From positions 1 to 64,000 of IMG/VR virus record IMGVR_UViG_3300024317_000004: a DNA stretch of 64,000 bases. The stretch is one strand, 5' to 3'. Source of the DNA: a virus. This document shows, piece after piece, positions 42,047 to 51,588 of the stretch. How positions within the stretch are numbered: position 1 is the stretch's first letter; each line of letters begins with the position of its first letter. Under the pieces are notes generated by a model, which worked only from the letters and a program-made list of their open reading frames with translations, ran no database searches and was not told the DNA's origin. Position numbers and translations under genes: made by a program.

Positions 42047-42589
42047 ATGGCCTCTTATCCCGACACGCTTCTGCGGAATAGCCCGCCCACTCAGGACCCC
42101 GACTACGGCGGCGCATCTGCTTCGAAGTGGGGCAAGCTCTCGATCGCTTGGGTCAACAGCGTTCTGCAGTTCTTCGAGGGTGTTTACCTAAACATCATCT
42201 ACCAGCCGAATGGGCGAATCTTCGTTGTCGTCCAGCAGGCTGTTGCCGCTGGGGATGTTGTGTGTTTGTTTCCTGACGTCCCCATCAGCAATGCTCGTTA
42301 CTGGGCGCAGCGGTATGCCGCTACCATCGGCGGCAACGCGACAACCAACGTTCAGATCCTCGGTGTAGCTATGAAGCCGGCATCGTCGGGTGTGGCTGCA
42401 GAGGTCGCTCCGTATGGAATCATTCCAGCTTCTGTAACAGGGCTCATTGCAACGTCCGGCACATCGTTTGATGTAGGGCTGAATGCTGCTAATGGGCGCA
42501 TGCGCAGCGCGCAGGCTGGTGACGTGATCCTGGGTCGCTGCGACGGACAGTCGAACATGTTGTTCAGTGGCCATGGCGAGGCCGTATGA
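42047..42589 (+). CDS. hypothetical virion protein
   Basis: A 180-residue protein between J-like and I-like genes. A Trp-containing N-terminus (YGGASASKWGKLSIAWVNSV) is followed by a beta-sandwich-like part with GRIFVVVQQAVAAGDVVCLF. The second half resembles decoration or cement domains. An unusual place for such a gene. No family assigned. Confidence 0.55.
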   Translation: MASYPDTLLRNSPPTQDPDYGGASASKWGKLSIAWVNSVLQFFEGVYLNIIYQPNGRIFVVVQQAVAAGDVVCLFPDVPISNARYWAQRYAATIGGNATTNVQILGVAMKPASSGVAAEVAPYGIIPASVTGLIATSGTSFDVGLNAANGRMRSAQAGDVILGRCDGQSNMLFSGHGEAV

Positions 42590-43413
42590 ACCTCGATGCG
42601 GACGTCGATCTGCCCGATGAGTACGATCTCTGCCCTGACCGCAACGACCAGATTCTACCCACGCTCGACGACGCAATGGCGCTGCTGCCAGGCTGGGCGC
42701 AGCGGCTGGATAGCCCCGTTCGCGACGCATTGCTCGAAGCGTGGCGCGCGATGGCGAACATGCTGCAGGCGAAGCTTGGGCAGTTCATTGCGCAGACCTA
42801 TTCGCCACGCACCGCAGAAGACACGTGGCTCGACGAATTCGGGCAACTGCTACATCAGCCCAAAACGGGCAACGAGAGCGAAGGCGAGTACCGCGCGCGC
42901 TTGCTGGCACGTGGTGACGTCGTCAGCCCCAATGCCATCAAGGCTGCTGTGGACGCGCTCGTCGCGAAGGTCTCGCCCATCGCTCCGGTGTACCTAGAGC
43001 CAGCCACGGACGCGATCTTCTGGTCGGACCTCGGTAGCCCATGGACAGCCTTCTGGCAGCCCGTAGACCACAGGCTGTGGGCCGACTACCCGGATAACAT
43101 CAACCCCCACGTCGGCGTCTATTGGGTACCCGACGTTGAGTACGCGCTGTTTTGGATCGTGCTGCCGGGCGACTCTGGCGCCTCGGAGCCACAGGTCTAC
43201 TGCCAGCCAAACGATGAAGGCGCGCCAGGAACGCAGTGGATCAACCTGTTCAATGACCCCTCGTTCGTGATGCCGGTCAACACCGAGGTCGGCTTTGTGT
43301 TCGCAAACGACACGCCGCTGCTTGAGCAGATCGCATCGAGCGTGAACACGATTCGCGGTGGCGGCGTGACCTGGATGGCCTTCAGCGATTTCGGAATCGC
43401 CTCAGCGCTCTAG
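42586..43413 (+). CDS. tail protein I-like / baseplate wedge protein
   Basis: A 275-residue protein, ATGA overlap. N-terminal pattern ALLPGWAQRLDSPVRDALLE, then DTWLDEFGQLLHQPKTGNES with a YRARLLARG segment, fits P2 gpI/DUF2313-like proteins, which connect the baseplate edge to fibres. The second half (about 140-260) is Trp/Asp-rich and not typical. Confidence 0.7.
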   Translation: MNLDADVDLPDEYDLCPDRNDQILPTLDDAMALLPGWAQRLDSPVRDALLEAWRAMANMLQAKLGQFIAQTYSPRTAEDTWLDEFGQLLHQPKTGNESEGEYRARLLARGDVVSPNAIKAAVDALVAKVSPIAPVYLEPATDAIFWSDLGSPWTAFWQPVDHRLWADYPDNINPHVGVYWVPDVEYALFWIVLPGDSGASEPQVYCQPNDEGAPGTQWINLFNDPSFVMPVNTEVGFVFANDTPLLEQIASSVNTIRGGGVTWMAFSDFGIASAL

Positions 43414-43425
43414 CGAAAGAAACAT

Positions 43426-44613
43426 ATGGGCAATCGAATTGTCATCACGCCTGGCGCTGCGGCCACGGCCGTCGATATGCAGCGTCTTGCAGACGTGGCA
43501 TGCACGGCCGAGGACCGTGTCTCGGACACGTTATTCACCCCCGCGTGGGCCGGCGATGGCGTCTTCGACAAAAAAGTCTTCCCCCTGGTCCCAGAGCCTA
43601 GCCTCTCGCCATACGTACGCCCTCGCCTGGTGTACCCAGGTACGATTACCGGTGGCGTAGACATCCTGCCAGCGTTCTACGAGGTGGGCGCGCCGGGTGC
43701 CGTTTCTGCGAACGCGAACACTATAAGGCAATCCGCTTCGAAGCAGACGCTCTACTCGCTGCCGGCTACGGCATTCCCATCATCGGTTGGCCCGCGTATC
43801 GACCTCGTATACGCGAAGGTCGAACTTGTCGATACGGTCGAGTCACGCAAGTACAAAGATCCGAACACGGGCGCGGTAACGACGTCGCCCGTGACGCTCT
43901 ATAGCACGCCGACGGTCACGTTTGGCGTGGTCACTGGCGCCGACGATGGGTCGCTCACCGTCGGTGATGTGCCTGCTGACACGGCATCTGCGTGGCATTT
44001 CCCGCTCGCGTTCCTTTTCTTGGACAACGGCAGCGGTGGCGCTTGGACGCAAGGCACCGCGATTGCGCAGACTCGCATCAACCAGTTTTGGGACAGCGGG
44101 TGGATACGTCGGCACAGGGTGCAGCTCGCCGAGGCCGCGAGCATCATGTCCGATGCGTATGTACCCAGCGTCAACGGCCGCGCATCAACGCCTCTTAGCA
44201 ACCGGTGGGGTGCCAGCATCGCCGTATCCGGGATTCTGCAGAACTACGCCGCAGACCCCGGTGTATTCAAGGTCTTCGACAACCAGCACGATTGGTCACG
44301 ACGGTTCGCCAAGATCTATGCGGGCTACCTTGCCGACAGCATTGGCAACGCAGCCACACCCGACGGCACATCGCCAGCGCCTGCCCGGTTCGACCCGACC
44401 ACGAACGTCATGAGCACGTTCCAGTTCATTGGCGCAACCGCAGGCTCTCGCTACCTGCTGCAAGATTGGAACGTCGGCTCGACCGAGCACCTCAAGTTTT
44501 ATCTGAGCACAACCGGTGCCATCGAGGTGGAGTTCATAGGTGGCCCGCTCGGCGGCGGCGGTTCCTCTGTCTACGTCATCCTGATCGAAGCTTCGGACCA
44601 GTTCAAGCTCTAG
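43426..44613 (+). CDS. tail fibre/tip protein, copy A
   Basis: A 395-residue protein. First 30 residues helical (ITPGAAATAVDMQRLADVAC), then Thr/Val/Ser-rich beta structure. The C-terminal end YVILIEASDQFKL is nearly the same as in the next gene. Shared blocks with copy B include FDKKVFPLVPEP, RLVYPGTITGG and FKVFDNQHDWSRRFAKI, so they are tandem duplicates. Likely side-fibre subunits bound to the I-like protein. Confidence 0.72.
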   Translation: MGNRIVITPGAAATAVDMQRLADVACTAEDRVSDTLFTPAWAGDGVFDKKVFPLVPEPSLSPYVRPRLVYPGTITGGVDILPAFYEVGAPGAVSANANTIRQSASKQTLYSLPATAFPSSVGPRIDLVYAKVELVDTVESRKYKDPNTGAVTTSPVTLYSTPTVTFGVVTGADDGSLTVGDVPADTASAWHFPLAFLFLDNGSGGAWTQGTAIAQTRINQFWDSGWIRRHRVQLAEAASIMSDAYVPSVNGRASTPLSNRWGASIAVSGILQNYAADPGVFKVFDNQHDWSRRFAKIYAGYLADSIGNAATPDGTSPAPARFDPTTNVMSTFQFIGATAGSRYLLQDWNVGSTEHLKFYLSTTGAIEVEFIGGPLGGGGSSVYVILIEASDQFKL

Positions 44614-44619
44614 GAAGCC

Positions 44620-45834
44620 ATGGGAACCCGCAAAGTTTGGAACGACGGCGAGGCATTCTCGACAGTCGAAGCGCAGCGTGCTGCCGATGCTGCAGCGACC
44701 GCTGAAGAGCGCGCTTGGCAACTGCTGGCTACGCCAGAGTTCCAGGGCTCCAGCACGTACGACAAGCGTGTCTTCCCGCTCATCCACGAGCCTCAGGACA
44801 CGTCGTACAACTACGGCAGGTCCTTAGTCTACCCAGGTGCCATTACTGGCGGCGTTACCATCCTGCCGGCCGTCTACACCGTCGGTGCGACGGGCAACGA
44901 CACGAGTGACGCGAGCGAGATGATCTTCTCGGCAACGCGTCTGACAACAGTCGATTTGCCGGCGTCGTCCTTCCCGACCTCAGTAACCAATGGCCGCACC
45001 GACCTCGTCTACGCGTTGATTCAACGAACCGCGACGACTGCCAACCGTAGAATCAAGGACACAACGACCGGCAACGTTTCGACGCAGACCGTTACGGTTT
45101 ACAGCACACCGACGGTTACCATCGACGTGGCACACGGTCCCGCAGACGGCACGTTTGACCCGCCCGCGTTGCCGGCGGATAGCTCAACGGCTTGGTACGT
45201 CCCGCTTGCTTTTCTGACCCTGGACGACGGCGCGGGCGGACCCTGGACGCAAGGGAACACGATCTCGCGATTCCGCATCTTCGAGGCGTGGCCAGCCGGC
45301 TGGATCAAACGCAGCCGCATTCAGGTGACTGCCGCTGCGTCGTTGATGACGGACGTCGTCTACAACCCAAGCGCGAACGGCAGGTCATCCGCAGGACTCA
45401 CGAATCAGTGGGGATCCAATCTTCGGAAATGCGCCGTTCTGCAGCGCAAGACCGCTGGCTCTGGCACTTATGCTGTGTTTGACAACAAGCACGACTGGCG
45501 ACGTCGTTATGCGAAGATCTCCATCGGTAGGGTTGTGACAACCGTCGGCGGGTCCACATCGATACCACCCGAGACCGACGGCGGCTCAACAACTGGCAAA
45601 GCGTTCAATGAGACGTCGACCGGGTTCTACTGGATCAACTCCGACGAAACAGGCACCAGTGGCGGCGCCTACGCTGCGGTGCTCGATTGGTCGGTCGGTG
45701 GCGACGCACAGAAGCGATTGCTCATCGGCGTGAACAATCAGACAGGCGCACTGGGCTTCGCATTCGCGGGCACCGACGCGACCGAGTCTCACTTTATCGT
45801 CGAAATCGAAGCAAGCGACCCGTTCAAGTTCTGA
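44620..45834 (+). CDS. tail fibre/tip protein, copy B
   Basis: A 404-residue paralogue of the previous gene. Matching blocks: YDKRVFPLIHEPQ, RSLVYPGAITGG, TVTVYSTPTVTIDVAHG and AVFDNKHDWRRRYAKI, and end HFIVEIEASDPFKF. The differing regions lie in the middle and before the C-terminus, where receptor specificity would reside. Same strand, six bases apart from copy A. Confidence 0.72.
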   Translation: MGTRKVWNDGEAFSTVEAQRAADAAATAEERAWQLLATPEFQGSSTYDKRVFPLIHEPQDTSYNYGRSLVYPGAITGGVTILPAVYTVGATGNDTSDASEMIFSATRLTTVDLPASSFPTSVTNGRTDLVYALIQRTATTANRRIKDTTTGNVSTQTVTVYSTPTVTIDVAHGPADGTFDPPALPADSSTAWYVPLAFLTLDDGAGGPWTQGNTISRFRIFEAWPAGWIKRSRIQVTAAASLMTDVVYNPSANGRSSAGLTNQWGSNLRKCAVLQRKTAGSGTYAVFDNKHDWRRRYAKISIGRVVTTVGGSTSIPPETDGGSTTGKAFNETSTGFYWINSDETGTSGGAYAAVLDWSVGGDAQKRLLIGVNNQTGALGFAFAGTDATESHFIVEIEASDPFKF

Positions 45835-45840
45835 ACCAAC

Positions 45841-46812
45841 ATGGGATTTATCAGCCTTATACGCACGGCCGCTGGACGCATGGCGGTCAAGCTCGATGCG
45901 CTCCGTATTACGGGCGGGTCCAACTCGCTCAACCTCCTTGTCTACGATTCGTCAGAGAACGCGTACATCCCAACGAATCCGTCCGCGATTAACGTCCACA
46001 CGCCTGGATACTCCGGAGACGGCCGTGACGGTGCGGTTCACTACACCACGAATACCACGCTCACGCAGGATATTCGAGCAACCACGCTGCTTGTCGACGT
46101 GGGCGTGTCGCTCAACGTTGCAGGCTTTGAGATCAGCGCAACCACGTCCATCACGAACAACGGCACGATTCACGACAACGGCGCCAATGCGTCCGGGGCT
46201 ACACCAGGCACGAATCGAGACCCCACGACGTGCAGTGTCGCCCTGGCTGGCGGAGATGGCGGAGCGCGAACGGCAGCCGGCGGAGTCACGAAGACGTCTC
46301 CGGTGCTTGGTGGTGGTCTACTTACTCCGGAGCCTTTTGGAGCGAGCGGCGGCGCGGGAGCTGGGACTGGTCACGGAGCAGGCGGCAACAATAGCACCTC
46401 GTTCACGTTCGACGTGAACGTGCGTAGTCCATTCTCCGGCCCAAGCCCGATGAGCATCGGGCTTATCTTGGGTTCCGCGGGTCAGTTTGAGGTCGTAACG
46501 CTTGGCTGCGGCGGCGGCGGCGGGAATGCCTCGACCGGCGGTACTGGAGGTGGCGGCGGCGGAGTCGTAAGACTCGGATCCCCGTTGATCATCAACAACG
46601 GCACAATCTCTGCCAAGGGCGGCAACGGCAGCGCTGGCACGGCATCTGGTGGCTCAGGCGGTGGAGGCGGTGGGGGCGGTCGCATCATCATCGTTGGCAA
46701 TCTAACTGTGGCCGGCACGCTCAACGTCTCCGGTGGCACCGGCGGCGCGGGCAACGGTTCCGGGACAGCTGGCACCAATGGGCAAGCTGGATCCGTTCAC
46801 CTGTTCAACTGA
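45841..46812 (+). CDS. glycine-rich tail adhesin, copy A
   Basis: A 323-residue protein. N-terminal 110 residues: GFISLIRTAAGRMAVKLDAL, then VHYTTNTTLTQDIRATTLLV. The second half has runs of glycine (GCGGGGGN, GGTGGGGGGVVRLGSPLI, GGSGGGGGGGGRIIIV). Glycine-run sandwiches of this kind occur in T-even-type adhesins (gp38 of S16), where variable loops between them bind the receptor. A tandem paralogue follows. Confidence 0.72.
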   Translation: MGFISLIRTAAGRMAVKLDALRITGGSNSLNLLVYDSSENAYIPTNPSAINVHTPGYSGDGRDGAVHYTTNTTLTQDIRATTLLVDVGVSLNVAGFEISATTSITNNGTIHDNGANASGATPGTNRDPTTCSVALAGGDGGARTAAGGVTKTSPVLGGGLLTPEPFGASGGAGAGTGHGAGGNNSTSFTFDVNVRSPFSGPSPMSIGLILGSAGQFEVVTLGCGGGGGNASTGGTGGGGGGVVRLGSPLIINNGTISAKGGNGSAGTASGGSGGGGGGGGRIIIVGNLTVAGTLNVSGGTGGAGNGSGTAGTNGQAGSVHLFN

Positions 46813-47810
46813 TGCGTCTCGTAAAACTTGTTCGTACTGCAGCAGGCAGACTCGCTGCGGTTGTTGGAGCGGTCCGTATATCCGACGCGTCGTCGGATCT
46901 GAGTCTTCCGATCTACGATCCGTCCGAAGACGCTTTCGTTCCTGGGAAGCCTGACTCGGTCGTGCGTATCCCTGGGTTCTTCGGAGACGGCAAAGATGGC
47001 GCAGTTCACTACACTACCAACACGACGCTCGCCCAAGACGTCAGGGCCGTCACGGTCCTTGTGGACCAAGGCGTTGTCGTCAATCAAAACGGCTTCGAAA
47101 TCAGCGCAAACTTTTCGATTGTGAACAACGGCACGATTCACGACAACGGCGCAGACGCTTTTGGTGGTGCCCGCGGAGAACAAAGATCTCTGCTTAACTC
47201 GTGCGGGCTCGCTGGTGGGCAAGGCGGGTTCCCGGGAGTGATAGGGAACCCCTCGCGAAGCCTATTCGTAGAGACTGCCGGGAGCGGTTATTATTTTACC
47301 TCCGAATCTCTTGGCGCCAGTGGAGGCGATGGCGGCGGTCCATCGGGCGGTGGCGGTGGAGACAATTCAACTTCCTGGGCCTCGTCGACGATCGGGAGCG
47401 GCCCATTCGTTGGACTGGATCCTACAAGCTGCACATTTTTATTCGACCCCACCGCGCTTGATAGTCCAGCCGCAGGCATTGGCAGCTTGTCGCTTGGAGC
47501 CGGAGGCGGTGGCGGCACGGATCCGGATGGTGGTGGTGGTGGCGCTGGTGGTGGCATCGTCCGCCTGCGCTCATTGCGCTTTACCAACAACGGCCTCATC
47601 TCTGCGCGCGGCGGCAATGGCGGAAACGCGGTTGCAGGCAATAGCGGCGGAGGTGGAGGCGGTGGGGGCGGTCGCATTGTGATCGTTTCCTCGCAGCTCG
47701 TTCAAGGCACGCTCAGTGTATCCGGCGGCATCGGCGGCTCTGGTCTTGGGACCGGCACTTCTGGGGCAAGTGGCCAAAGCGGCACGATTCACATCTTTGG
47801 TAATAACTGA
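46812..47810 (+). CDS. glycine-rich tail adhesin, copy B
   Basis: A 332-residue paralogue of the previous gene. Shared blocks are TAAGRLAAVVGAVRISDASS, VHYTTNTTLAQDVRAVTVLV, NGTIHDNGAD and the run GGGGGGGGGRIVIVSSQLV. The loops between glycine runs differ (for example YYFTSESLGASGGDGGGPSG). The ATG overlaps the previous stop. Two copies give two candidate receptor specificities. Confidence 0.72.
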   Translation: MRLVKLVRTAAGRLAAVVGAVRISDASSDLSLPIYDPSEDAFVPGKPDSVVRIPGFFGDGKDGAVHYTTNTTLAQDVRAVTVLVDQGVVVNQNGFEISANFSIVNNGTIHDNGADAFGGARGEQRSLLNSCGLAGGQGGFPGVIGNPSRSLFVETAGSGYYFTSESLGASGGDGGGPSGGGGGDNSTSWASSTIGSGPFVGLDPTSCTFLFDPTALDSPAAGIGSLSLGAGGGGGTDPDGGGGGAGGGIVRLRSLRFTNNGLISARGGNGGNAVAGNSGGGGGGGGGRIVIVSSQLVQGTLSVSGGIGGSGLGTGTSGASGQSGTIHIFGNN

Positions 47811-48173
47811 ATGCTAGCAAAACGTGATGACGTGATCGTGCCGCAAGGCGCGACCTATCGACGCGTGTACCAGCTTTTGGACACGGATCTGACGGGCTAT
47901 GCGGTGCATTCGCAGTTCCGCGATAGGCCGAACGGCACCGTACTCCTCGATCTGTCGCATCCGCCCGTGAACGGATCCGGAATCACGGTCGACGTTCAGC
48001 AAACCGATGACGGCCGTCCGATCACGATTTTGACCGTGCTCGCGCTGCAGGATCTGACCACGCCACTTGCGCCAGGGACTGCCGTTCATGACATTAAGAT
48101 CACGAGCCCTGGCGGCGAAGCGGATCGCATCGTCGAAGGCATCGTCATGATCACCGCAGAGGTCACGCAGTGA
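47811..48173 (+). CDS. putative fibre-attachment protein
   Basis: A 120-residue beta-rich protein (IVPQGATYRRVYQLLDTDLT). The pattern of a short beta sandwich with the VPQGATYRRVYQL start is seen in phage adaptors that join fibres to the tail. It overlaps the large fibre gene by GTGA. Assignment by context. Confidence 0.5.
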   Translation: MLAKRDDVIVPQGATYRRVYQLLDTDLTGYAVHSQFRDRPNGTVLLDLSHPPVNGSGITVDVQQTDDGRPITILTVLALQDLTTPLAPGTAVHDIKITSPGGEADRIVEGIVMITAEVTQ

Positions 48174-50362
48174 GTGACGTCATCGTCTCCGCGGCGGATG
48201 AGGTCATCACGGTCGCTGCTTATCAGGGCACGCCCGGCCCCCCGATGCCTGCCGTGCGTCTAGCAACCGCTTCGGCATTGCCCGCGTTCACTGCAGACGT
48301 CAGCGGTATTACGTTCAATGCCAATGGACCCGTGACCCTCGATGGTCAAGCAACCGTCGCGGGCACCGATGTGCTGTCCAAGAACGAAGGCGGCGGGACC
48401 TCGATCTACAACCGAATCTTTACGGTGAAGACCGTCGGCGACTCGGGCACCCAGGAGCGATGGCTTTACAAGCAGAACGTCGCCTACAAGATCGGTTTCC
48501 CGGTTGTCGTCGGTCTTGGTGGTATCAATGCTGGGACATTTTGGCAGGTAGCCGTCGATGGCGCGATTACGCCCGGCACGACACCGCTCGCCTGGCAAGC
48601 GCCGATCAGCGGCAGTGGCGGAGGCGTATCGGACGGTACAACGATCCAGGGCAACGGGTCGCCTGGTAGTCCGTTTGCCGTCAAGGATGGCGGGATTCCT
48701 GACGCCAAGCTCACGAGCGCCTTCCTCAAGGCAGACGGCTCCGTTACGTTGGCCGCAAACTGGGCCGTTGGAAGTCATAAGATCACTGGTCTTGCCGATC
48801 CAACGTCTGCACAGGATGCTGCCACCAAGGCGTATGTCGATGCGGCCGCACAGGGCTTCGATCTCAAAGCCTCGGTCCGTTTCGCGACAACCACGAACGA
48901 CACATTAAGCGGGCTTGCAGCCAGAGATGGTGTGACGCCCGTTGCGGGCGACCGCGTCCTCGTCAAGAATCAGAGCGCCGCCTCCCAGAACGGGATCTAT
49001 GTCGCAGCTTCCGGAGCCTGGTCCCGCTCGACAGACGCCGACACAAGTGCAGAGGTCACCTCGGGCCTATTCACCTTCGTCTCCGAAGGCACGATCAACG
49101 GCGGCACTTCTTGGGCACTGACAACTGCGGATCCGATCACGCTTGGCAGCACAGCGCTTGCGTTCACGCAGACCCACGGGCCTGGAACGTACACGGCGGG
49201 TACCGGCCTTCAGTTGACGGGCACGCAGTTCGCAATTGACAGCACGGTCGTCACGCTCGCTGGCTCACAAGCACTCACCAACAAGACACTCACCTCGCCC
49301 ACGATCAACGGGTCGGCTCTAAGCGGAACGTTTTCAGGCAATCACACGGTTTCCGGACAAGCCTCGTTCACGGAGGCAACCGCGCCCATCATCAGCGCCA
49401 AGATCGGCCCCTCCTCCGGCCAGCAACACACCATCCCCACGGTCACCAGCAGCACGCTCGCAGTGCTCGGCGCCGCGCAGACCTGGACGGCAGTCCAGAC
49501 GCACTCGATCGACGATGGCGTACAAAACGACATTACCGATGTCGTCTTGGTGCGGCACACGTACAACGCGGGTAATGGCGCAAGCAACATTGCCGCGGGT
49601 ATGCTGTTTCAAACGGAGGACAGCGCCGGCAACGTTCAGGACACGGCACGCATCGCCGGCATTCTGACCAACGCAACATCGGGCAGCGAGACGAGCGCGA
49701 TCGACTTCTGGGCGTGGTCCTCGGGTGCGCTCACCCGCCGGATGCGTCTTGGTTCGGACGGCGGGCTGCTCGTTGGGAGCACCGCCGCACTCGGAGCGAT
49801 CGGTATTGGTATTCCGAACGCTACGTTCTTTTATGCACGCAACAATACGGACACCGGTTGGGTGCAGATGTTTCAGCTCAATGGCACGAGGCCGGAATTC
49901 GGCACGAACATTGGGTGCATGTTTCGAGGTCAACCGCTGCAGCTTCTGTCCGGGACAACGATTGATTTTTTCCCTGCGAACCAGACGGGACCTTCGATGA
50001 GTAACACCACCATGATGTGGGGGTGTAACGACGCAACGGCATCGGCTACAGACTTTACGCATCGTGGTGCGAACATCACGGGTACGAACGCGGCCGGTAA
50101 GACACTTGCAATACAGGCGCCTCTAGGCACAGGCACTGGCACCAACGGAATCCTCCGGTTCACGGGCGGCAAAGTCGGCTCCACCGGCACAACTGCACAC
50201 GCTCTAACCACCCTGATGGATCTTCAGCACAGTGCCGTGGATAACGACACGGTGATGTGGCTGACGATCCGCAAAGGCGGCGTCGACACGACCGAACGGG
50301 TCACTCTGGTAGCCGCCGCAAGCGTAGCGGGCTCCGGCCGCAACTTTCTGAGCGTTTCGTAA
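48170..50362 (+). CDS. tail fibre protein
   Basis: A 730-residue protein, GTG start. Near residue 20 a collagen-like start (AAYQGTPGPPMPA) is followed by beta-repeat regions. A typical fibre segment is ADGSVTLAANWAVGSHKITG, then LADPTSAQDAATKAYVD. The C-terminal half is Gly/Thr/Ser-rich with a region around GSDGGLLVGSTAALGAIGIG. These features match fibre shafts with a receptor-binding tip. Confidence 0.8.
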   Translation: MSDVIVSAADEVITVAAYQGTPGPPMPAVRLATASALPAFTADVSGITFNANGPVTLDGQATVAGTDVLSKNEGGGTSIYNRIFTVKTVGDSGTQERWLYKQNVAYKIGFPVVVGLGGINAGTFWQVAVDGAITPGTTPLAWQAPISGSGGGVSDGTTIQGNGSPGSPFAVKDGGIPDAKLTSAFLKADGSVTLAANWAVGSHKITGLADPTSAQDAATKAYVDAAAQGFDLKASVRFATTTNDTLSGLAARDGVTPVAGDRVLVKNQSAASQNGIYVAASGAWSRSTDADTSAEVTSGLFTFVSEGTINGGTSWALTTADPITLGSTALAFTQTHGPGTYTAGTGLQLTGTQFAIDSTVVTLAGSQALTNKTLTSPTINGSALSGTFSGNHTVSGQASFTEATAPIISAKIGPSSGQQHTIPTVTSSTLAVLGAAQTWTAVQTHSIDDGVQNDITDVVLVRHTYNAGNGASNIAAGMLFQTEDSAGNVQDTARIAGILTNATSGSETSAIDFWAWSSGALTRRMRLGSDGGLLVGSTAALGAIGIGIPNATFFYARNNTDTGWVQMFQLNGTRPEFGTNIGCMFRGQPLQLLSGTTIDFFPANQTGPSMSNTTMMWGCNDATASATDFTHRGANITGTNAAGKTLAIQAPLGTGTGTNGILRFTGGKVGSTGTTAHALTTLMDLQHSAVDNDTVMWLTIRKGGVDTTERVTLVAAASVAGSGRNFLSVS

Positions 50363-50372
50363 AGGAACCAAC

Positions 50373-50705
50373 ATGGCAACGCTGAAGCAGGTTTTTGACC
50401 TGGGAACGGACATTCCGATCCAGGATCGGTTGATTGCGTCCATGCGCCACCTGGCGAACTACATTCTGACGGCGGAGTCCTCGCCGGCCGACGCACGCGA
50501 GAATCTCGCAAGGGCCGTCTTGCGGGATGCGACCACCCATCGGCCGGCATTCCAGGTGCAGATCGCAGACAACGTTACAGCGCAAACGTCAGCCTATTCT
50601 GGCGGGACGTTGCATTCTGAGAATATTGTCGATTCGGACATTGATTACATCATTGGCGTGAGTTGGGACTTGGTTGCGAGTCTGTACTTCGCGCCCGCGG
50701 AGTGA
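50373..50705 (+). CDS. hypothetical protein after the fibre gene
   Basis: A 110-residue protein preceded by AAAGGAACCAAC. Starts MATLKQVFDLGTDIPIQDRL. A helical N-terminal half and beta C-terminal half (IIGVSWDLVASLYFAPAE). It may be a fibre chaperone or trimerisation partner by position. No family recognised. Confidence 0.5.
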   Translation: MATLKQVFDLGTDIPIQDRLIASMRHLANYILTAESSPADARENLARAVLRDATTHRPAFQVQIADNVTAQTSAYSGGTLHSENIVDSDIDYIIGVSWDLVASLYFAPAE

Positions 50706-50710
50706 CTCGT

Positions 50711-51025
50711 ATGAAGCAAATTCCAGAAAACGACGCCTTGCGCATTCTGGCGCATGGCCAAGAGCGGCGAGCGTGCAGTGCCGAGATGGACTTACTCGCG
50801 GAGCGTCACAGGCAACTGTCTCTGCGGCGTGACAAGGCGCAAGCCAGTATCCGCGAGATCATGAAACGAAACGGCCTTGATCCGGATGCACACGCCGTTG
50901 TGACCAGCGACGACGCATCGCAGCCACTTGGGGTCGTGGTGAACGCCAACACTGGCCAGCCGATCGCCGAAGAGCCACCGCCCGCGACCGATCAGTCTGT
51001 TTCCGCAGCCGATCAACCATCATGA
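50711..51025 (+). CDS. hypothetical coiled-coil protein
   Basis: A 104-residue product. ATG 50711 (with GGAG eight bases upstream) is preferred over a GTG at 50702 in a GTGA overlap. Helical first half (EMDLLAERHRQLSLRRDKAQ), proline-rich tail. It overlaps the lipoprotein gene by ATGA and begins the lysis block. Confidence 0.55.
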   Translation: MKQIPENDALRILAHGQERRACSAEMDLLAERHRQLSLRRDKAQASIREIMKRNGLDPDAHAVVTSDDASQPLGVVVNANTGQPIAEEPPPATDQSVSAADQPS

Positions 51026-51588
51026 CACGAGTCCTCAGCGGTCTCTTCGCGCTCGCTTTGCTAGTGGCCTGCGGCGGCACGGGCGCGGACATGCCCCTTG
51101 GCGGGCGTGATGTCGCGGTGGCCATCGTGGACTGCGTGAGCCCACAGCGAGAGTGGATCACGGCTGAAGTGCAGTCGTTTGGCTGGCATGTCTCCGAAGC
51201 GGGTGAGGTCTCGGTCCGATGCGCGGACACGGGTGATCGAGGTGGCGCCGGCGAGTATCGCCTGGGCGCGAGCGAGGTGCTTCTCGATCCCACCAAGGCC
51301 GCAGGCGAGTTCGCAGCCAGGGCCGTCGCAGGTCACGAGTTGGTGCATTACCTACTTAGCAAGGGACCGCACCCAGAGACCGGCAGAATGCACGTGTGCA
51401 CCTGGCCGATCAACGATCCAGTGCCACCCAACTGCTACCCGTATGCGACCCCAAGCCGCGTCCTGATGTCCCCCTCGGGGCCTATGGAGTGGGATGATGA
51501 CCAGGAGATGTTCAGCCTGGACGTGGTGCCAGAGTACCGCGTGACGGAAGTGGATCGGCAATTCATCGAGTGGGCATTGCGGCCATGA
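51022..51588 (+). CDS. lipoprotein zinc metallopeptidase
   Basis: A 188-residue protein. Signal with lipobox LVAC (Cys17), so it is exported and lipidated. A zincin motif AVAGHELVHYLLSKGPHPE places His105, Glu106 and His109 at the zinc site, with more histidines following. Two cysteine pairs (CVS, CAD, CTW, CYP) may be disulfides. As an envelope protease near holin and endolysin it may help lysis or modify the envelope. The family is unknown. Confidence 0.75.
   Translation: MTRVLSGLFALALLVACGGTGADMPLGGRDVAVAIVDCVSPQREWITAEVQSFGWHVSEAGEVSVRCADTGDRGGAGEYRLGASEVLLDPTKAAGEFAARAVAGHELVHYLLSKGPHPETGRMHVCTWPINDPVPPNCYPYATPSRVLMSPSGPMEWDDDQEMFSLDVVPEYRVTEVDRQFIEWALRP

Noticed and set aside
45841-47810. 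Glycine-run genes as cell-wall proteins of the host
   Set aside because: They lie in an unbroken fibre block with overlapping starts and share N-terminal tail-type segments.
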